NCBI RefSeq assembly: GCF_030063415.1
Contig: NZ_JASITA010000004.1
Location: 1 to 64,000 of the forward strand
Origin: Streptomyces sp. H27-C3
GTDB lineage: Bacteria; Actinomycetota; Actinomycetes; Streptomycetales; Streptomycetaceae
Reading direction: 5' to 3'
DNA length: 64,000 nucleotides
A model generated the notes under the pieces. That model made no database searches, had not been told where the DNA came from, and saw nothing but the letters and a program-made list of their open reading frames with translations. This document shows positions 55,203 through 62,978 of the stretch, one piece after another (position 1 is the first letter of the stretch; each line of letters opens with the position of its first letter). The position numbers and the translations under genes were made by a program.

Positions 55203-55769
55203 ATGGCGGAAATCATCCAGAAGGACGGAACATGGACCGTCGACGGCGACACGGTGCGCATCGTGCCGGGCCGGGGCAACCGGGTGCATCCCGTACGGCA
55301 GGCCCTGGGCGAACTCGCTGTCCCGCTGGCGGCCTTGGCGGGCATCGCCTTCGAACCGGGCCGCAAGGGCGGCGGACTGGAGACTACGGCCGCGTGAGGG
55401 CGCGTGCCCGCTGCCGCCGGCGGCCGACGGCCGGCTTCCGGACAGCGCCGACCCCTGTCGCCTCGCCCTGGAGCAGGACCGCACGGGGGTGGCCGCGTAC
55501 TTCGTCGACGAGGTGCGCAACGCGCTGCTGATCGAGCAGGTGCCCGCCGACCCGGTCGACCGTGCGCAAGCCGCACCCGCCGGCCGAGGTCCCGGACGCG
55601 ACACCGCCGGCCCTGACGAAGGCCGACCCCGCGGCGCAGGTCGCCGGCGACGACCATGACGCGCTGCTGCGCAGGCTGCGTGAGCTCGGGGAGCTGCGTG
55701 CATCAGGGCGGGCTCCTCACCGACGAGGAGTTCAGCACGGCCAAACAGGCCGTTCTGAAGCGCCTCTGA
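55203..55769 (+). pseudogene. DUF4429/SHOCT protein fossil
   Basis: The first 55 codons are an intact DUF4429 start (MAEIIQKDGTWTVDGDTVRI, LAALAGIAFEPGRKGG). The frame then stops at 55395, while recognisable continuation persists in other frames: GRLPDSADP, then TGVAAYFVDEVRNALLIEQV near 55490-55545, and finally a C-terminal SHOCT motif (GGLLTDEEFSTAKQAVLKRL) ending in TGA at 55767. The second DUF4429 domain is missing. Several frameshifts plus a deletion make this a degraded gene; translation of a 64-residue stub from ATG 55203 is possible. Confidence 0.82.
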
Positions 55770-55844
55770 GCCAGTACGGCACGATCCTGCCCGATTGCGG
55801 GCAGGATTCTTGCTAAAGTCTCTCCAGAACAGCAGTATCGACGG

Positions 55845-56129
55845 ATGCTCGAACGCCGACCGTCCAGCTCGTCGCACGACGACCTCACCGATCACCTGGT
55901 GCGCAGCACCGCGCTCCCGCGCGGTGAGGCCGCCCGGGTGGTGTTGGACGTACTGGCGTACTTCGACGAGACGACCGAGGAATTCGTCCGCCGCCGCCAC
56001 CGTGAACTGCAGTCCGGCGGCCTGGTGAACACGGAGATCTTCGAGCGGATCGCGGCCGAGCTGCCGCACCGCGCGGTGGCGCCACCGGAGCTCTCGCTCC
56101 GACAGTTGCGCCGCCTCGTCTACGGCTGA
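55845..56129 (+). CDS. Conserved small protein upstream of glmS
   Basis: 94 residues, helical and charged, with LTDHLVRSTALPRGEAARVV, LDVLAYFDETTEEFVRRRHR and PELSLRQLRRLVYG. No signal peptide or membrane segment. I recognise it only as a small hypothetical found before glmS in streptomycetes (from memory). ATG at 55845 gives the most family-like start. It ends 55 bp before glmS on the same strand; co-transcription is possible. Confidence 0.65.
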   Translation: MLERRPSSSSHDDLTDHLVRSTALPRGEAARVVLDVLAYFDETTEEFVRRRHRELQSGGLVNTEIFERIAAELPHRAVAPPELSLRQLRRLVYG

Positions 56130-56184
56130 GCCACGGCCGCGCGACGGCCGGGCACCCACAGGCAAACCTCGGAGGCAATACTTT

Positions 56185-58002
56185 ATGTGCGGAATCGTCG
56201 GTTACATCGGCAAGCGTGACGTCGCTCCCCTGCTGCTCGAAGGCCTGCAGCGGCTGGAGTACCGGGGCTACGACTCCGCGGGCATCGTGATCACCAGCCC
56301 CAAGGCCGCCGGCCTGCGGATGGTCAAGGCCAAGGGCCGCGTCCGCGACCTGGAGTCCCGCGTCCCCAAGCGCTTCGCCGGCACCACCGGCATCGCGCAC
56401 ACCCGCTGGGCCACCCACGGCGTCCCGAGCGACGAGAACGCGCACCCGCACCTGGACACCGAGGGCAAGGTCGCCGTCGTCCACAACGGCATCATCGACA
56501 ACGCCACCGAGCTGCGCGCCAAGCTGATCGCCGACGGCATCGAGTTCCTCTCCGAGACCGACACCGAGGTCCTCGTCCACCTCATCGCGCGCTCCGAGGC
56601 CGAGACGCTGGAGGAGAAGGTCCGCGAGGCACTGCGGCACGTCGAGGGCACGTACGGTCTCGCCGTCATGCACGCCGACTTCTCCGACCGCATCGTCGTC
56701 GCGCGCAACGGTTCGCCGGTCGTTCTCGGAATCGGCGAGAAGGAAATGTTCGTCGCCTCCGACATCGCGGCGCTCGTTTCCCACACGCGCCAGATCGTCA
56801 CCCTTGAGGACGGCGAAATGGCGACCCTCAAGGCCGACGACTTCCGCACTTACACGACCGAGGGTTCGCGTACGACGGCCACGCCGACCACCGTGGAATG
56901 GGAGGCCGAGTCGTACGACATGGGCGGCCACGACACGTACATGCACAAGGAGATCTCCGAGCAGGCCGAGGCCGTGGACCGCGTGCTGCGCGGCCGCATC
57001 GACGACCGCTTCTCCACCGTGCACCTGGGCGGCCTGAACCTGGACGCCCGCGAGGCGCGCGGCATCCGCCGGGTGAAGATCCTCGGCTGCGGCACCTCGT
57101 ACCACGCGGGCATGATCGGCGCCCAGCTGATCGAGGAGCTGGCGCGCATCCCCGCCGACGCCGAGCCCGCCTCCGAGTTCCGCTACCGCAATCCGGTCGT
57201 CGACCCCGACACCCTCTATGTCGCGGTCTCCCAGTCCGGTGAGACGTACGACGTACTGGCCGCCGTGCAGGAGCTCAAGCGCAAGGGCGCCCGCGTCCTC
57301 GGTGTGGTCAACGTGGTCGGTTCCGCCATCGCCCGGGAGGCCGACGGCGGCATGTACGTGCACGCCGGCCCCGAGGTCTGCGTCGTCTCCACCAAGTGCT
57401 TCACCAACACGGTGGTCGCCTTCGCCCTCCTCGCCCTGCACCTGGGCCGTATCCGCGACCTGTCCGTCGCCGACGGCAAGCGGCTCATCGCGGGCCTGCG
57501 CAAGCTGCCCGACCAGATTGCCGAGATCCTGGAGGGCGAGGCAGAGATCAAGAAGCTCGCCGAGGAGTACGCGGGCGCCCAGTCGATGATGTTCATCGGC
57601 CGGGTCCGCGGTTACCCGGTGGCGCTGGAGGCCTCCCTGAAGCTGAAGGAGATCTCCTACATCCACGCCGAGGCGTACCCGGCCTCGGAGCTCAAGCACG
57701 GCCCGCTCGCGCTGATCGAGCCCGCGCTGCCGACGGTCGCGATCGTCCCCGACGACGATCTACTGGAGAAGAACCGGGCGGCGCTGGAGGAGATCAAGGC
57801 CCGCAGCGGCCGGATCCTGGCGGTCGCGCACCGCGAGCAGGAAAAGGCCGACCACACCATTGTGGTGCCGAAGAACGAGACCGAGCTGGACCCGATCCTG
57901 CTGGGCATCCCGCTCCAGCTGTTCGCGTACCACACGGCTCTGGCCATGGGCCGGGACATCGACAAGCCCCGCAACCTCGCCAAGTCCGTCACGGTCGAAT
58001 AG
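56185..58002 (+). CDS. glmS: Glutamine-fructose-6-phosphate aminotransferase (isomerizing)
   Basis: A 605-residue enzyme. Cys2 after the initiator Met is the glutaminase nucleophile (MCGIVGYIGKRDVAP), with THGVPSDENAHPH and the GAT-domain loop VVHNGIIDN. Two SIS isomerase domains follow (ILGCGTSYHAGMIGAQLIEE, SQSGETYDVLAAVQELKRKG and the second from MMFIGRVRGYPVALEASLKL), ending LAKSVTVE with the family C-terminus. It makes glucosamine-6-phosphate, the entry to cell-wall amino sugars and also the DasR ligand. GGAGG at 56170. A 16-bp-stem terminator follows. Confidence 0.96.
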   Translation: MCGIVGYIGKRDVAPLLLEGLQRLEYRGYDSAGIVITSPKAAGLRMVKAKGRVRDLESRVPKRFAGTTGIAHTRWATHGVPSDENAHPHLDTEGKVAVVHNGIIDNATELRAKLIADGIEFLSETDTEVLVHLIARSEAETLEEKVREALRHVEGTYGLAVMHADFSDRIVVARNGSPVVLGIGEKEMFVASDIAALVSHTRQIVTLEDGEMATLKADDFRTYTTEGSRTTATPTTVEWEAESYDMGGHDTYMHKEISEQAEAVDRVLRGRIDDRFSTVHLGGLNLDAREARGIRRVKILGCGTSYHAGMIGAQLIEELARIPADAEPASEFRYRNPVVDPDTLYVAVSQSGETYDVLAAVQELKRKGARVLGVVNVVGSAIAREADGGMYVHAGPEVCVVSTKCFTNTVVAFALLALHLGRIRDLSVADGKRLIAGLRKLPDQIAEILEGEAEIKKLAEEYAGAQSMMFIGRVRGYPVALEASLKLKEISYIHAEAYPASELKHGPLALIEPALPTVAIVPDDDLLEKNRAALEEIKARSGRILAVAHREQEKADHTIVVPKNETELDPILLGIPLQLFAYHTALAMGRDIDKPRNLAKSVTVE

Positions 58003-58030
58003 TCGCAGGGCGGTCACCTCAACCGCACGC

Positions 58031-58076
58031 AAGGGCGGTCTCCGTGCGCGCCACCATGGGCACGGAGACCGCCCTT
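58031..58076. terminator. Strong terminator after glmS
   Basis: AAGGGCGGTCTCCGTG (58031-58046) and CACGGAGACCGCCCTT (58061-58076) pair perfectly over 16 bp with a 14-nt loop, 28 bp after the glmS stop and just before the convergent acetate transporter gene. Confidence 0.9.
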
Positions 58077-58126
58077 TCGCGTGCCGGCGTGCCCAACGCC
58101 GACGTGTGGCTGTCAGCCGCCCGCGG

Positions 58127-58708
58127 TCATCCGATGGCCGTCATCCGGTGGCCGCGAGCGTGGCCAGGCAGGGCCTTCGGCCAGTGGGCGAGGGCCGCCG
58201 TCGCCGCGTACCAGGACGCGGCTCCGGCCACCACGGCCACCCAGCCCGCGGCCTTCGCGAGACCGCCGCTGTCGGCGAACTGCGCGATGCCCAGAAGCAG
58301 GAGCGAGACGCAGAGCAGGCCGTACATGCCCTGCGTGAGCAGCCCGCTGCCCGCGGCGCCGAGGGTGAGGCTCAGGGCGAGCAGGGCCCACAGGAGCAGG
58401 AAGAGACCCGCGGCTTCGGCCGAGACGGCCGCGCCGCCCGCGTCCACCCCCACGCCCCAGGTGAACCAGAAGGCGGCGAGCCCGGCGAAGGCCGTACCGG
58501 TGAAGGCGCTGCCCGCGCGGAACTCGAACAGTCCGGCGACGAAGAGCGCGATGCCGCCGACGAAGAGGCCGAACGGGACGGCGTCCGCCGCCGTCACGCC
58601 GTCGATGACCTCGGTGTGGCCGATACCGAAGGCCAGCAGAGTCAGTCCGAGTGCGAGATGTCCGAGGACGGTGGTGGTGCTTCCCGCAGAGACGTCGTTG
58701 GTGTCCAC
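58127..58708 (-). CDS. GPR1/FUN34/YaaH family acetate uptake transporter
   Basis: A 193-residue membrane protein with six hydrophobic helices. LGHLALGLTLLAFGIGHTEV corresponds to the family's N-terminal NPxP-region helix, but the canonical N-P-A-P-L-G/A-L motif is not evident, so it is a divergent member. Later segments FGLFVGGIALFVAGLFEFRA and TFTGTAFAGLAAFWFTWG-like sequence fit the family well. Probable acetate/succinate permease or a small-acid channel; substrate uncertain. Confidence 0.75.
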   Translation of the reverse strand: MDTNDVSAGSTTTVLGHLALGLTLLAFGIGHTEVIDGVTAADAVPFGLFVGGIALFVAGLFEFRAGSAFTGTAFAGLAAFWFTWGVGVDAGGAAVSAEAAGLFLLLWALLALSLTLGAAGSGLLTQGMYGLLCVSLLLLGIAQFADSGGLAKAAGWVAVVAGAASWYAATAALAHWPKALPGHARGHRMTAIG

Positions 58709-58880
58709 GGCGGGCTCCCTTCGCTGTGCCTGGTGCGTGTACTGCTCTGCGCCCGTTATTTACCCTTCACAAGCACACAATCCCCCCCCTACGCGCGAGT
58801 AGGTTCATCCCCATTCGCACACCGGACCACGCCCTCCCACCTGGGGGTGAGGGCGTCCGGGCAGCGGGCCCGCGAAGGGG

Positions 58881-59402
58881 TTACGGGATCACGATGACCG
58901 GGCGCTGCGCGCGGCGCGCGAGGCGGCCGGCCACCGAGCCGAAGATGCGGCCCACGATGCCGTGCGTGGAGCCGACCACGATGCCGTCGGCCGAGTACTC
59001 CTTGCCGACCTCTTCGAGCTCGTGGCAGATGTCGCCGCCCCGCTCGACGAGGATCCACGGCACCTCGGCCAGATAGTCCGCGCAGGCGAGCTCAAGACCG
59101 AGCACCTCGGTGCGGTGATCCGGTACGTCGACGAAGACCGGCGGCTCACAGCCCGCCCAGACCGTGGTCGGCAGCCGGTTGGCGACATGGACGATGATCA
59201 GGCCGGAACCGAGCCGCCTGGCCATGCCGATCGCATACGCGAGCGCCCGCTCACTGGATGTCGAGCCGTCGAAGCCGACGACGACACCGTGCTGGAAAAC
59301 GGGGTCGCAGGAATGGCGCGTCTGTTCCGCCGCGCGGAGGTCGTCCAGGGGATCGGCGACCTGCTTGCGGTCTGCGGGTTCTGGGATTTCGTGACCGGCC
59401 AT
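58881..59402 (-). CDS. Universal stress protein (UspA family)
   Basis: A 173-residue cytoplasmic protein with one Usp domain: VVVGFDGSTSSERALAYAIG at the start of the fold, and the ATP-binding G-2x-G-9x-G-S/T pattern in GIVVGSTHGIVGRIFGSVAG near the C-terminus, followed by RRAQRPVIVIP. An N-terminal extension of about 37 residues precedes the domain, so a downstream start is possible. Stand-alone; divergent from the membrane protein gene at 59.7 kb. Confidence 0.88.
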   Translation of the reverse strand: MAGHEIPEPADRKQVADPLDDLRAAEQTRHSCDPVFQHGVVVGFDGSTSSERALAYAIGMARRLGSGLIIVHVANRLPTTVWAGCEPPVFVDVPDHRTEVLGLELACADYLAEVPWILVERGGDICHELEEVGKEYSADGIVVGSTHGIVGRIFGSVAGRLARRAQRPVIVIP

Positions 59403-59721
59403 CGGTGTCTCGGCGAAGATCCTCTGGGGATGAGTCGCTTACTGAGGGAGGGAGTGGCTAGAGGTGGTGGAGCTGTGTCCGGGAATCATCTTCCCCATGC
59501 CCTACCCCTGAGGATACGGCCACACTCCTCTCCTGCCCAGAGCCTGCCGCCCTTCACGCGGCGTTTCAGGGAGCATGCCCGAGCCCGGCCCGTAAGGCAA
59601 TGCCGGTTGCCCAGTACAGCCGTCTGCTGAGCGACCCGAGTGATCCCGGGCGATCCGAGTGACCCTGCGGGCCGCCGTCCGTTGGGCCGGGCACCGACCC
59701 ACGCACGTGAGGGAGCCCGCC
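59403..59721. other. 319-bp divergent intergenic region
   Basis: Between the stress-protein gene and the small membrane-protein gene. No gene is supported. It includes a short direct repeat (CCGAGTGA twice, near 59634 and 59653) and GAGGGAG, the ribosome binding site of the next gene. Nothing else recognisable. Confidence 0.4.
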
Positions 59722-60183
59722 GTGTCCGGAATTCCGACCGCCCCCGTGCCCGTGCCGGCCCCGCGCGGCCGGCGCCGCCCCCCCGGCCGCCCGACGCCGC
59801 ACCCGGCGCCGTACGGGCCACCGCCGGCCGATGCCGACTCCGGGGAGCGGGCCGACGGGGACGCGGCGGGCGATGTGGTCCGCTGGGCGGCGTTCAGCCG
59901 CGCCCTCGTCCCCGTGGTCCTCGTCGCGTACGGGACCTCACTCGGCGGCGCCGCCTCGGCCGCGCTGGGGCTGGTCGCCGTGACGACGGTCTGCCGGGTG
60001 CTGCTGCGCCAGTCCGAGCGCGCCGCCGCCGGGGCCGGGCTGGAACAGACCGGACAGACCGGGCAGAACGACCGGCCGGAATGGGCCGAACCCGGTGAGC
60101 CGTATCCCGTCGGTCGTGGCCGGACCGCGCCGGGGGCGCACCGGGGTGGACGTCACGCCGGAGGAAGTGCGCCGGGTGAATGA
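59722..60183 (+). CDS. Small membrane protein upstream of adpA
   Basis: 153 residues. A Pro/Arg-rich, probably disordered N-terminus (about 60 residues) leads to two hydrophobic helices (ALVPVVLVAYGTSLGGAASA and AALGLVAVTTVCRVLL) and a polar C-terminal tail with QTGQTGQ. GTG at 59722 has GAGGGAG seven bases upstream; the longer frame from 59659 adds Arg/His-rich sequence without a ribosome site. I recognise it only as a hypothetical gene occupying this place before adpA. Function unknown. Confidence 0.6.
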   Translation: MSGIPTAPVPVPAPRGRRRPPGRPTPHPAPYGPPPADADSGERADGDAAGDVVRWAAFSRALVPVVLVAYGTSLGGAASAALGLVAVTTVCRVLLRQSERAAAGAGLEQTGQTGQNDRPEWAEPGEPYPVGRGRTAPGAHRGGRHAGGSAPGE

Positions 60184-60551
60184 CGCGATCGAACACGCGC
60201 TCCCGTATCTTTTCAGCCAACTTCGGTCCACTGCCCCACCCTTGGCGTAATGGCTTCCCAACCCCCGTGCCACCAGGGATGAAAGGACCGAATCCGGCTC
60301 TCACACCCTACGGGGACGGGCCATGCGCGAGAGGCGCACTTCCCTGCGGGGCCGACGAGTGGAACGCTTCGTGATCGAATGCTTCGCGCCAAGTTGCCTT
60401 GTCGACATAGCGCCGGATACCGAACTTGTCACGCCGACAGCACGGGACGCAGTAGATTCGATCATGGGTATACACGGCGGGGGAATCGTGCAGGACCGAG
60501 GGGAAAAGTGCAGGACCGAGAGGACGCGAACACCAAGGGGGGCTTAGCGCC
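60184..60551. other. 368-bp region upstream of adpA
   Basis: Long promoter/leader region, as is usual for adpA. It holds a 13-bp direct repeat (60488-60500 and 60508-60520). A 74-codon open frame (60323-60547) exists but its codon use is poor. The immediate adpA ribosome site is weak (GGGGGGC near 60536). Confidence 0.5.
60488..60520 (+). repeat. 13-bp direct repeat in the adpA leader
   Basis: GTGCAGGACCGAG occurs at 60488-60500 and again at 60508-60520, a spacing of 20 bp (about two helical turns), 32-64 bp upstream of the adpA start. Confidence 0.9.
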
Positions 60552-61787
60552 ATGAGCCAGGACTCCACTGCTGTACCGGAGGCCACACGAAAGCTCTCCG
60601 GGCGCCGACGCCGGGAGATCGTCGCCGTGCTGTTGTTCAGCGGCGGCCCCATCTTCGAAAGCTCCATCCCACTCTCTGTGTTCGGCATTGACCGGCAGGA
60701 CGCAGGAGTACCCCGTTACCGACTTCTGGTGTGCGCGGGCGAGGACGGCCCGCTGCGCACCACCGGGGGGCTCGAACTCACCGCGCCCTATGGGCTGGAA
60801 GCGATGAGCAGGGCCGGCACCGTTGTCGTACCGGCGTGGCGGTCGATCACTTCGCCGCCGCCGCCGGAGGCGCTGGAGGCGCTGCGCCGCGCGCACGAGG
60901 AGGGGGCCCGGATCGTCGGCCTGTGCACGGGAGCCTTCGTGCTGGCCGCGGCCGGGCTGCTGGACGGCCGGCCCGCCACCACGCACTGGATGTACGCACC
61001 GACGCTGGCGAAACGCTATCCGTCCGTGCATGTCGACCCGCGGGAGCTCTTCGTCGACGACGGCGACGTGCTCACCTCGGCCGGCACGGCGGCCGGAATC
61101 GATCTGTGCCTGCACATCGTGCGTACGGATCACGGTACCGAGGCCGCGGGCGCCCTGGCGCGCCGGCTCGTCGTACCGCCGCGCCGCAGTGGCGGGCAGG
61201 AGCGCTACCTCGACAGATCCCTGCCCGAGGAGATCGGCGCCGACCCGCTGGCCGAGGTCGTCGCCTGGGCGCTGGAACATCTCCACGAGCAGTTCGACGT
61301 GGAGACGCTGGCCGCGCGCGCCTACATGAGCCGGCGGACCTTCGACCGGCGGTTCCGCTCGCTCACCGGGAGCGCTCCCCTGCAGTGGCTGATCACACAG
61401 CGGGTGCTCCAGGCGCAGCGGCTCCTGGAGACGTCCGACTACTCGGTCGACGAGGTCGCGGGCCGCTGCGGCTTCCGCTCACCGGTCGCGCTGCGCGGGC
61501 ATTTCCGGCGTCAGCTGGGGTCCTCCCCCGCCGCCTACCGGGCCGCCTACCGGGCCCGCAGGCCGTCGTCGGGCGAGGTGCAGTCCGCCCAGGTGCATGT
61601 GTCCCAGATCGCCGCCCAGGCGGCGGAGGCCGTGCCGCAACAGGCCAGGCGGACGGCGGCGGCGAGCATGCCGTCGGGGCCCGCCGCGACCAGCTCGGCG
61701 GCGCACGAACCGGGCAAGCCGAACTCCGACGTCTACACCCACGGCCGCCCCGCACTGCCCGGCCAGCGGGAACGCCCCGTAGGGTGA
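60552..61787 (+). CDS. adpA: AdpA, AraC-family pleiotropic developmental regulator
   Basis: 411 residues. N-terminal DJ-1/PfpI-like dimerisation domain ([54 protein letters not shown]), linker [20 protein letters not shown], then two AraC helix-turn-helix motifs ([38 protein letters not shown]) and a variable polar tail. The sequence is near identical to known AdpA through the DNA-binding domain. AdpA activates aerial mycelium and antibiotic genes. Every leucine codon here is CTx/TTG: the only TTA string in the gene (60716) is out of frame, so it lacks the bldA-dependent codon usual for adpA. Orn follows 5 bp downstream. Confidence 0.95.
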   Translation: MSQDSTAVPEATRKLSGRRRREIVAVLLFSGGPIFESSIPLSVFGIDRQDAGVPRYRLLVCAGEDGPLRTTGGLELTAPYGLEAMSRAGTVVVPAWRSITSPPPPEALEALRRAHEEGARIVGLCTGAFVLAAAGLLDGRPATTHWMYAPTLAKRYPSVHVDPRELFVDDGDVLTSAGTAAGIDLCLHIVRTDHGTEAAGALARRLVVPPRRSGGQERYLDRSLPEEIGADPLAEVVAWALEHLHEQFDVETLAARAYMSRRTFDRRFRSLTGSAPLQWLITQRVLQAQRLLETSDYSVDEVAGRCGFRSPVALRGHFRRQLGSSPAAYRAAYRARRPSSGEVQSAQVHVSQIAAQAAEAVPQQARRTAAASMPSGPAATSSAAHEPGKPNSDVYTHGRPALPGQRERPVG

Positions 61788-61792
61788 GGCGC

Positions 61793-62395
61793 ATGAACGA
61801 TCGCATGGTGTGGATCGACTGCGAGATGACCGGGCTCTCGTTGACGGACGACGCACTCATCGAGGTGGCCGCACTGGTCACCGACTCGGAGCTCAACGTG
61901 CTCGGCGACGGGGTGGACATTGTCGTCCGTCCGCCGGACGCGGCCCTGGAGACCATGCCCGAGGTGGTGCGACAGATGCACACCACCTCGGGGCTCCTCG
62001 ACGAACTGGCGGGGGGCACCACCCTGGCCGACGCCGAGGAGCAGGTCCTGGCGTACGTACGCCAGCACGTCAAGGAGCCCGGCAAGGCGCCGCTGTGCGG
62101 CAACACGGTCGGCACCGACCGCGGTTTCCTGCTGCGCGACATGTCGACGCTGGAGGCCTACCTCCACTACCGGATCGTCGATGTGTCGTCGGTCAAGGAG
62201 CTGGCCCGCCGCTGGTACCCGCGGGCGTACTTCAACAGCCCCGAGAAGAACGGCAACCACCGGGCGCTCGCCGACATCCGGGAGTCCATCGCCGAGCTGC
62301 GCTACTACCGGGAAGCGGTGTTCGTGCCGCAGCCCGGACCCGACTCCGAGACGGCGCGGACCATCGCGGCGAAGTACGTCCTGCCCGCGGAATAA
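61793..62395 (+). CDS. orn: Oligoribonuclease
   Basis: A 200-residue DEDDh 3'-5' exonuclease: [16 protein letters not shown] (first Asp/Glu pair), [20 protein letters not shown] (second Asp), and [20 protein letters not shown] (His and last Asp). It degrades 2-5 nt RNAs and pGpG, the linear product of cyclic-di-GMP, and is important for growth and development in streptomycetes. ATG at 61793 is 5 bp after the adpA stop with AGGGTGAGG upstream, so it may be partly co-transcribed with adpA. Confidence 0.96.
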   Translation: MNDRMVWIDCEMTGLSLTDDALIEVAALVTDSELNVLGDGVDIVVRPPDAALETMPEVVRQMHTTSGLLDELAGGTTLADAEEQVLAYVRQHVKEPGKAPLCGNTVGTDRGFLLRDMSTLEAYLHYRIVDVSSVKELARRWYPRAYFNSPEKNGNHRALADIRESIAELRYYREAVFVPQPGPDSETARTIAAKYVLPAE

Positions 62396-62487
62396 GCGCA
62401 CGCCAGGCCCCTGCTGAACCCGGGCGCGAGCACCCTCGGGAACCCTGTACACTTTTTCTCAGCCGGTCACGGGAAACGACCGGTCAT

Positions 62488-62561
62488 GGTGGGTGTAGCT
62501 CAGTTGGTAGAGCACCTGGTTGTGGTCCAGGTGGCCGCGGGTTCAAGTCCCGTCACTCACC
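62488..62561 (+). tRNA. tRNA-His (GTG)
   Basis: Complete cloverleaf. Acceptor GTGGGTG (62489-62495) pairs with CACTCAC (62554-62560) with one G-U; G at 62488 is the histidine-specific G-1 opposite C73 at 62561. D-arm AGCTCAGTTGGTAGAGC, anticodon loop TTGTGGT giving GTG, and T-arm CGGGTTCAAGTCCCG. CCA is not encoded. Confidence 0.97.
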
Positions 62562-62566
62562 CTGAA

Positions 62567-62606
62567 GAAGAAGCCCCGGTCTGTTGAAACAGGCCGGGGC
62601 TTCTTC
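62567..62606. terminator. Terminator after tRNA-His
   Basis: GAAGAAGCCCCGG (62567-62579) pairs with CCGGGGCTTCTTC (62594-62606). The stem continues inward with T-G and CTG-CAG pairs to a 6-nt loop TTGAAA, about 17 bp in all, directly after the tRNA. Confidence 0.92.
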
Positions 62607-62651
62607 GTGTTCGCGCAGGCCGCGAGCCCGGCCTGATCCGAACGGCACCCC

Positions 62652-62864
62652 CTAGTCGGCCGGGGTGGCCCACTGCTCCGGGCCGACGCCGCGCCAGTCG
62701 ATGAGGTCCGTCTCCTCGACCTCGATCTGGTCCAGGCCGGCCCGGCGCAGGAACTCGACCACGTCCTCGACGCGGTGCGCGCGGCCGAGCGGTTCGCCGC
62801 CGACCACGACCCGGCGCCCGCCGTCCGGCTCCGGCGGATACACGGTCACGGGCTGTCCGTCCAT
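62652..62864 (-). CDS. Small conserved hypothetical protein
   Basis: 70 residues, acidic, with MDGQPVTVYPPEPDGGRRVV, RAHRVEDVVEFLRRAGLDQ and a Trp-containing C-terminus (LIDWRGVGPEQWATPAD). No membrane segment. I recognise it only as a small streptomycete protein; the alpha/beta pattern and coding-like third positions support expression. Convergent with the tRNA. Confidence 0.65.
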   Translation of the reverse strand: MDGQPVTVYPPEPDGGRRVVVGGEPLGRAHRVEDVVEFLRRAGLDQIEVEETDLIDWRGVGPEQWATPAD

Positions 62865-62978
62865 GGTCCCAGCGTGCGGCGCGGTCGGCGGCGGCGCACA
62901 TCGGCGGGCGGCCCCCTCCTCGGCCGCGCCCCCTCCGCGAGCCTCGTCGCCCGCGCTCCTTCCGGCCCCCGCCCGGCG

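Noticed and set aside
60323-60547. A 74-codon open frame ending 5 bp before adpA, as a possible leader gene.
   Set aside because: Third positions are much less GC-rich than in real genes here, there is no ribosome site, and no family is recognisable; it is more likely adpA leader sequence.
62488-62561. tRNA-His as an attachment site of an integrated element.
   Set aside because: No integrase, no repeated 3' end of the tRNA and no foreign genes follow; a normal terminator lies directly downstream.
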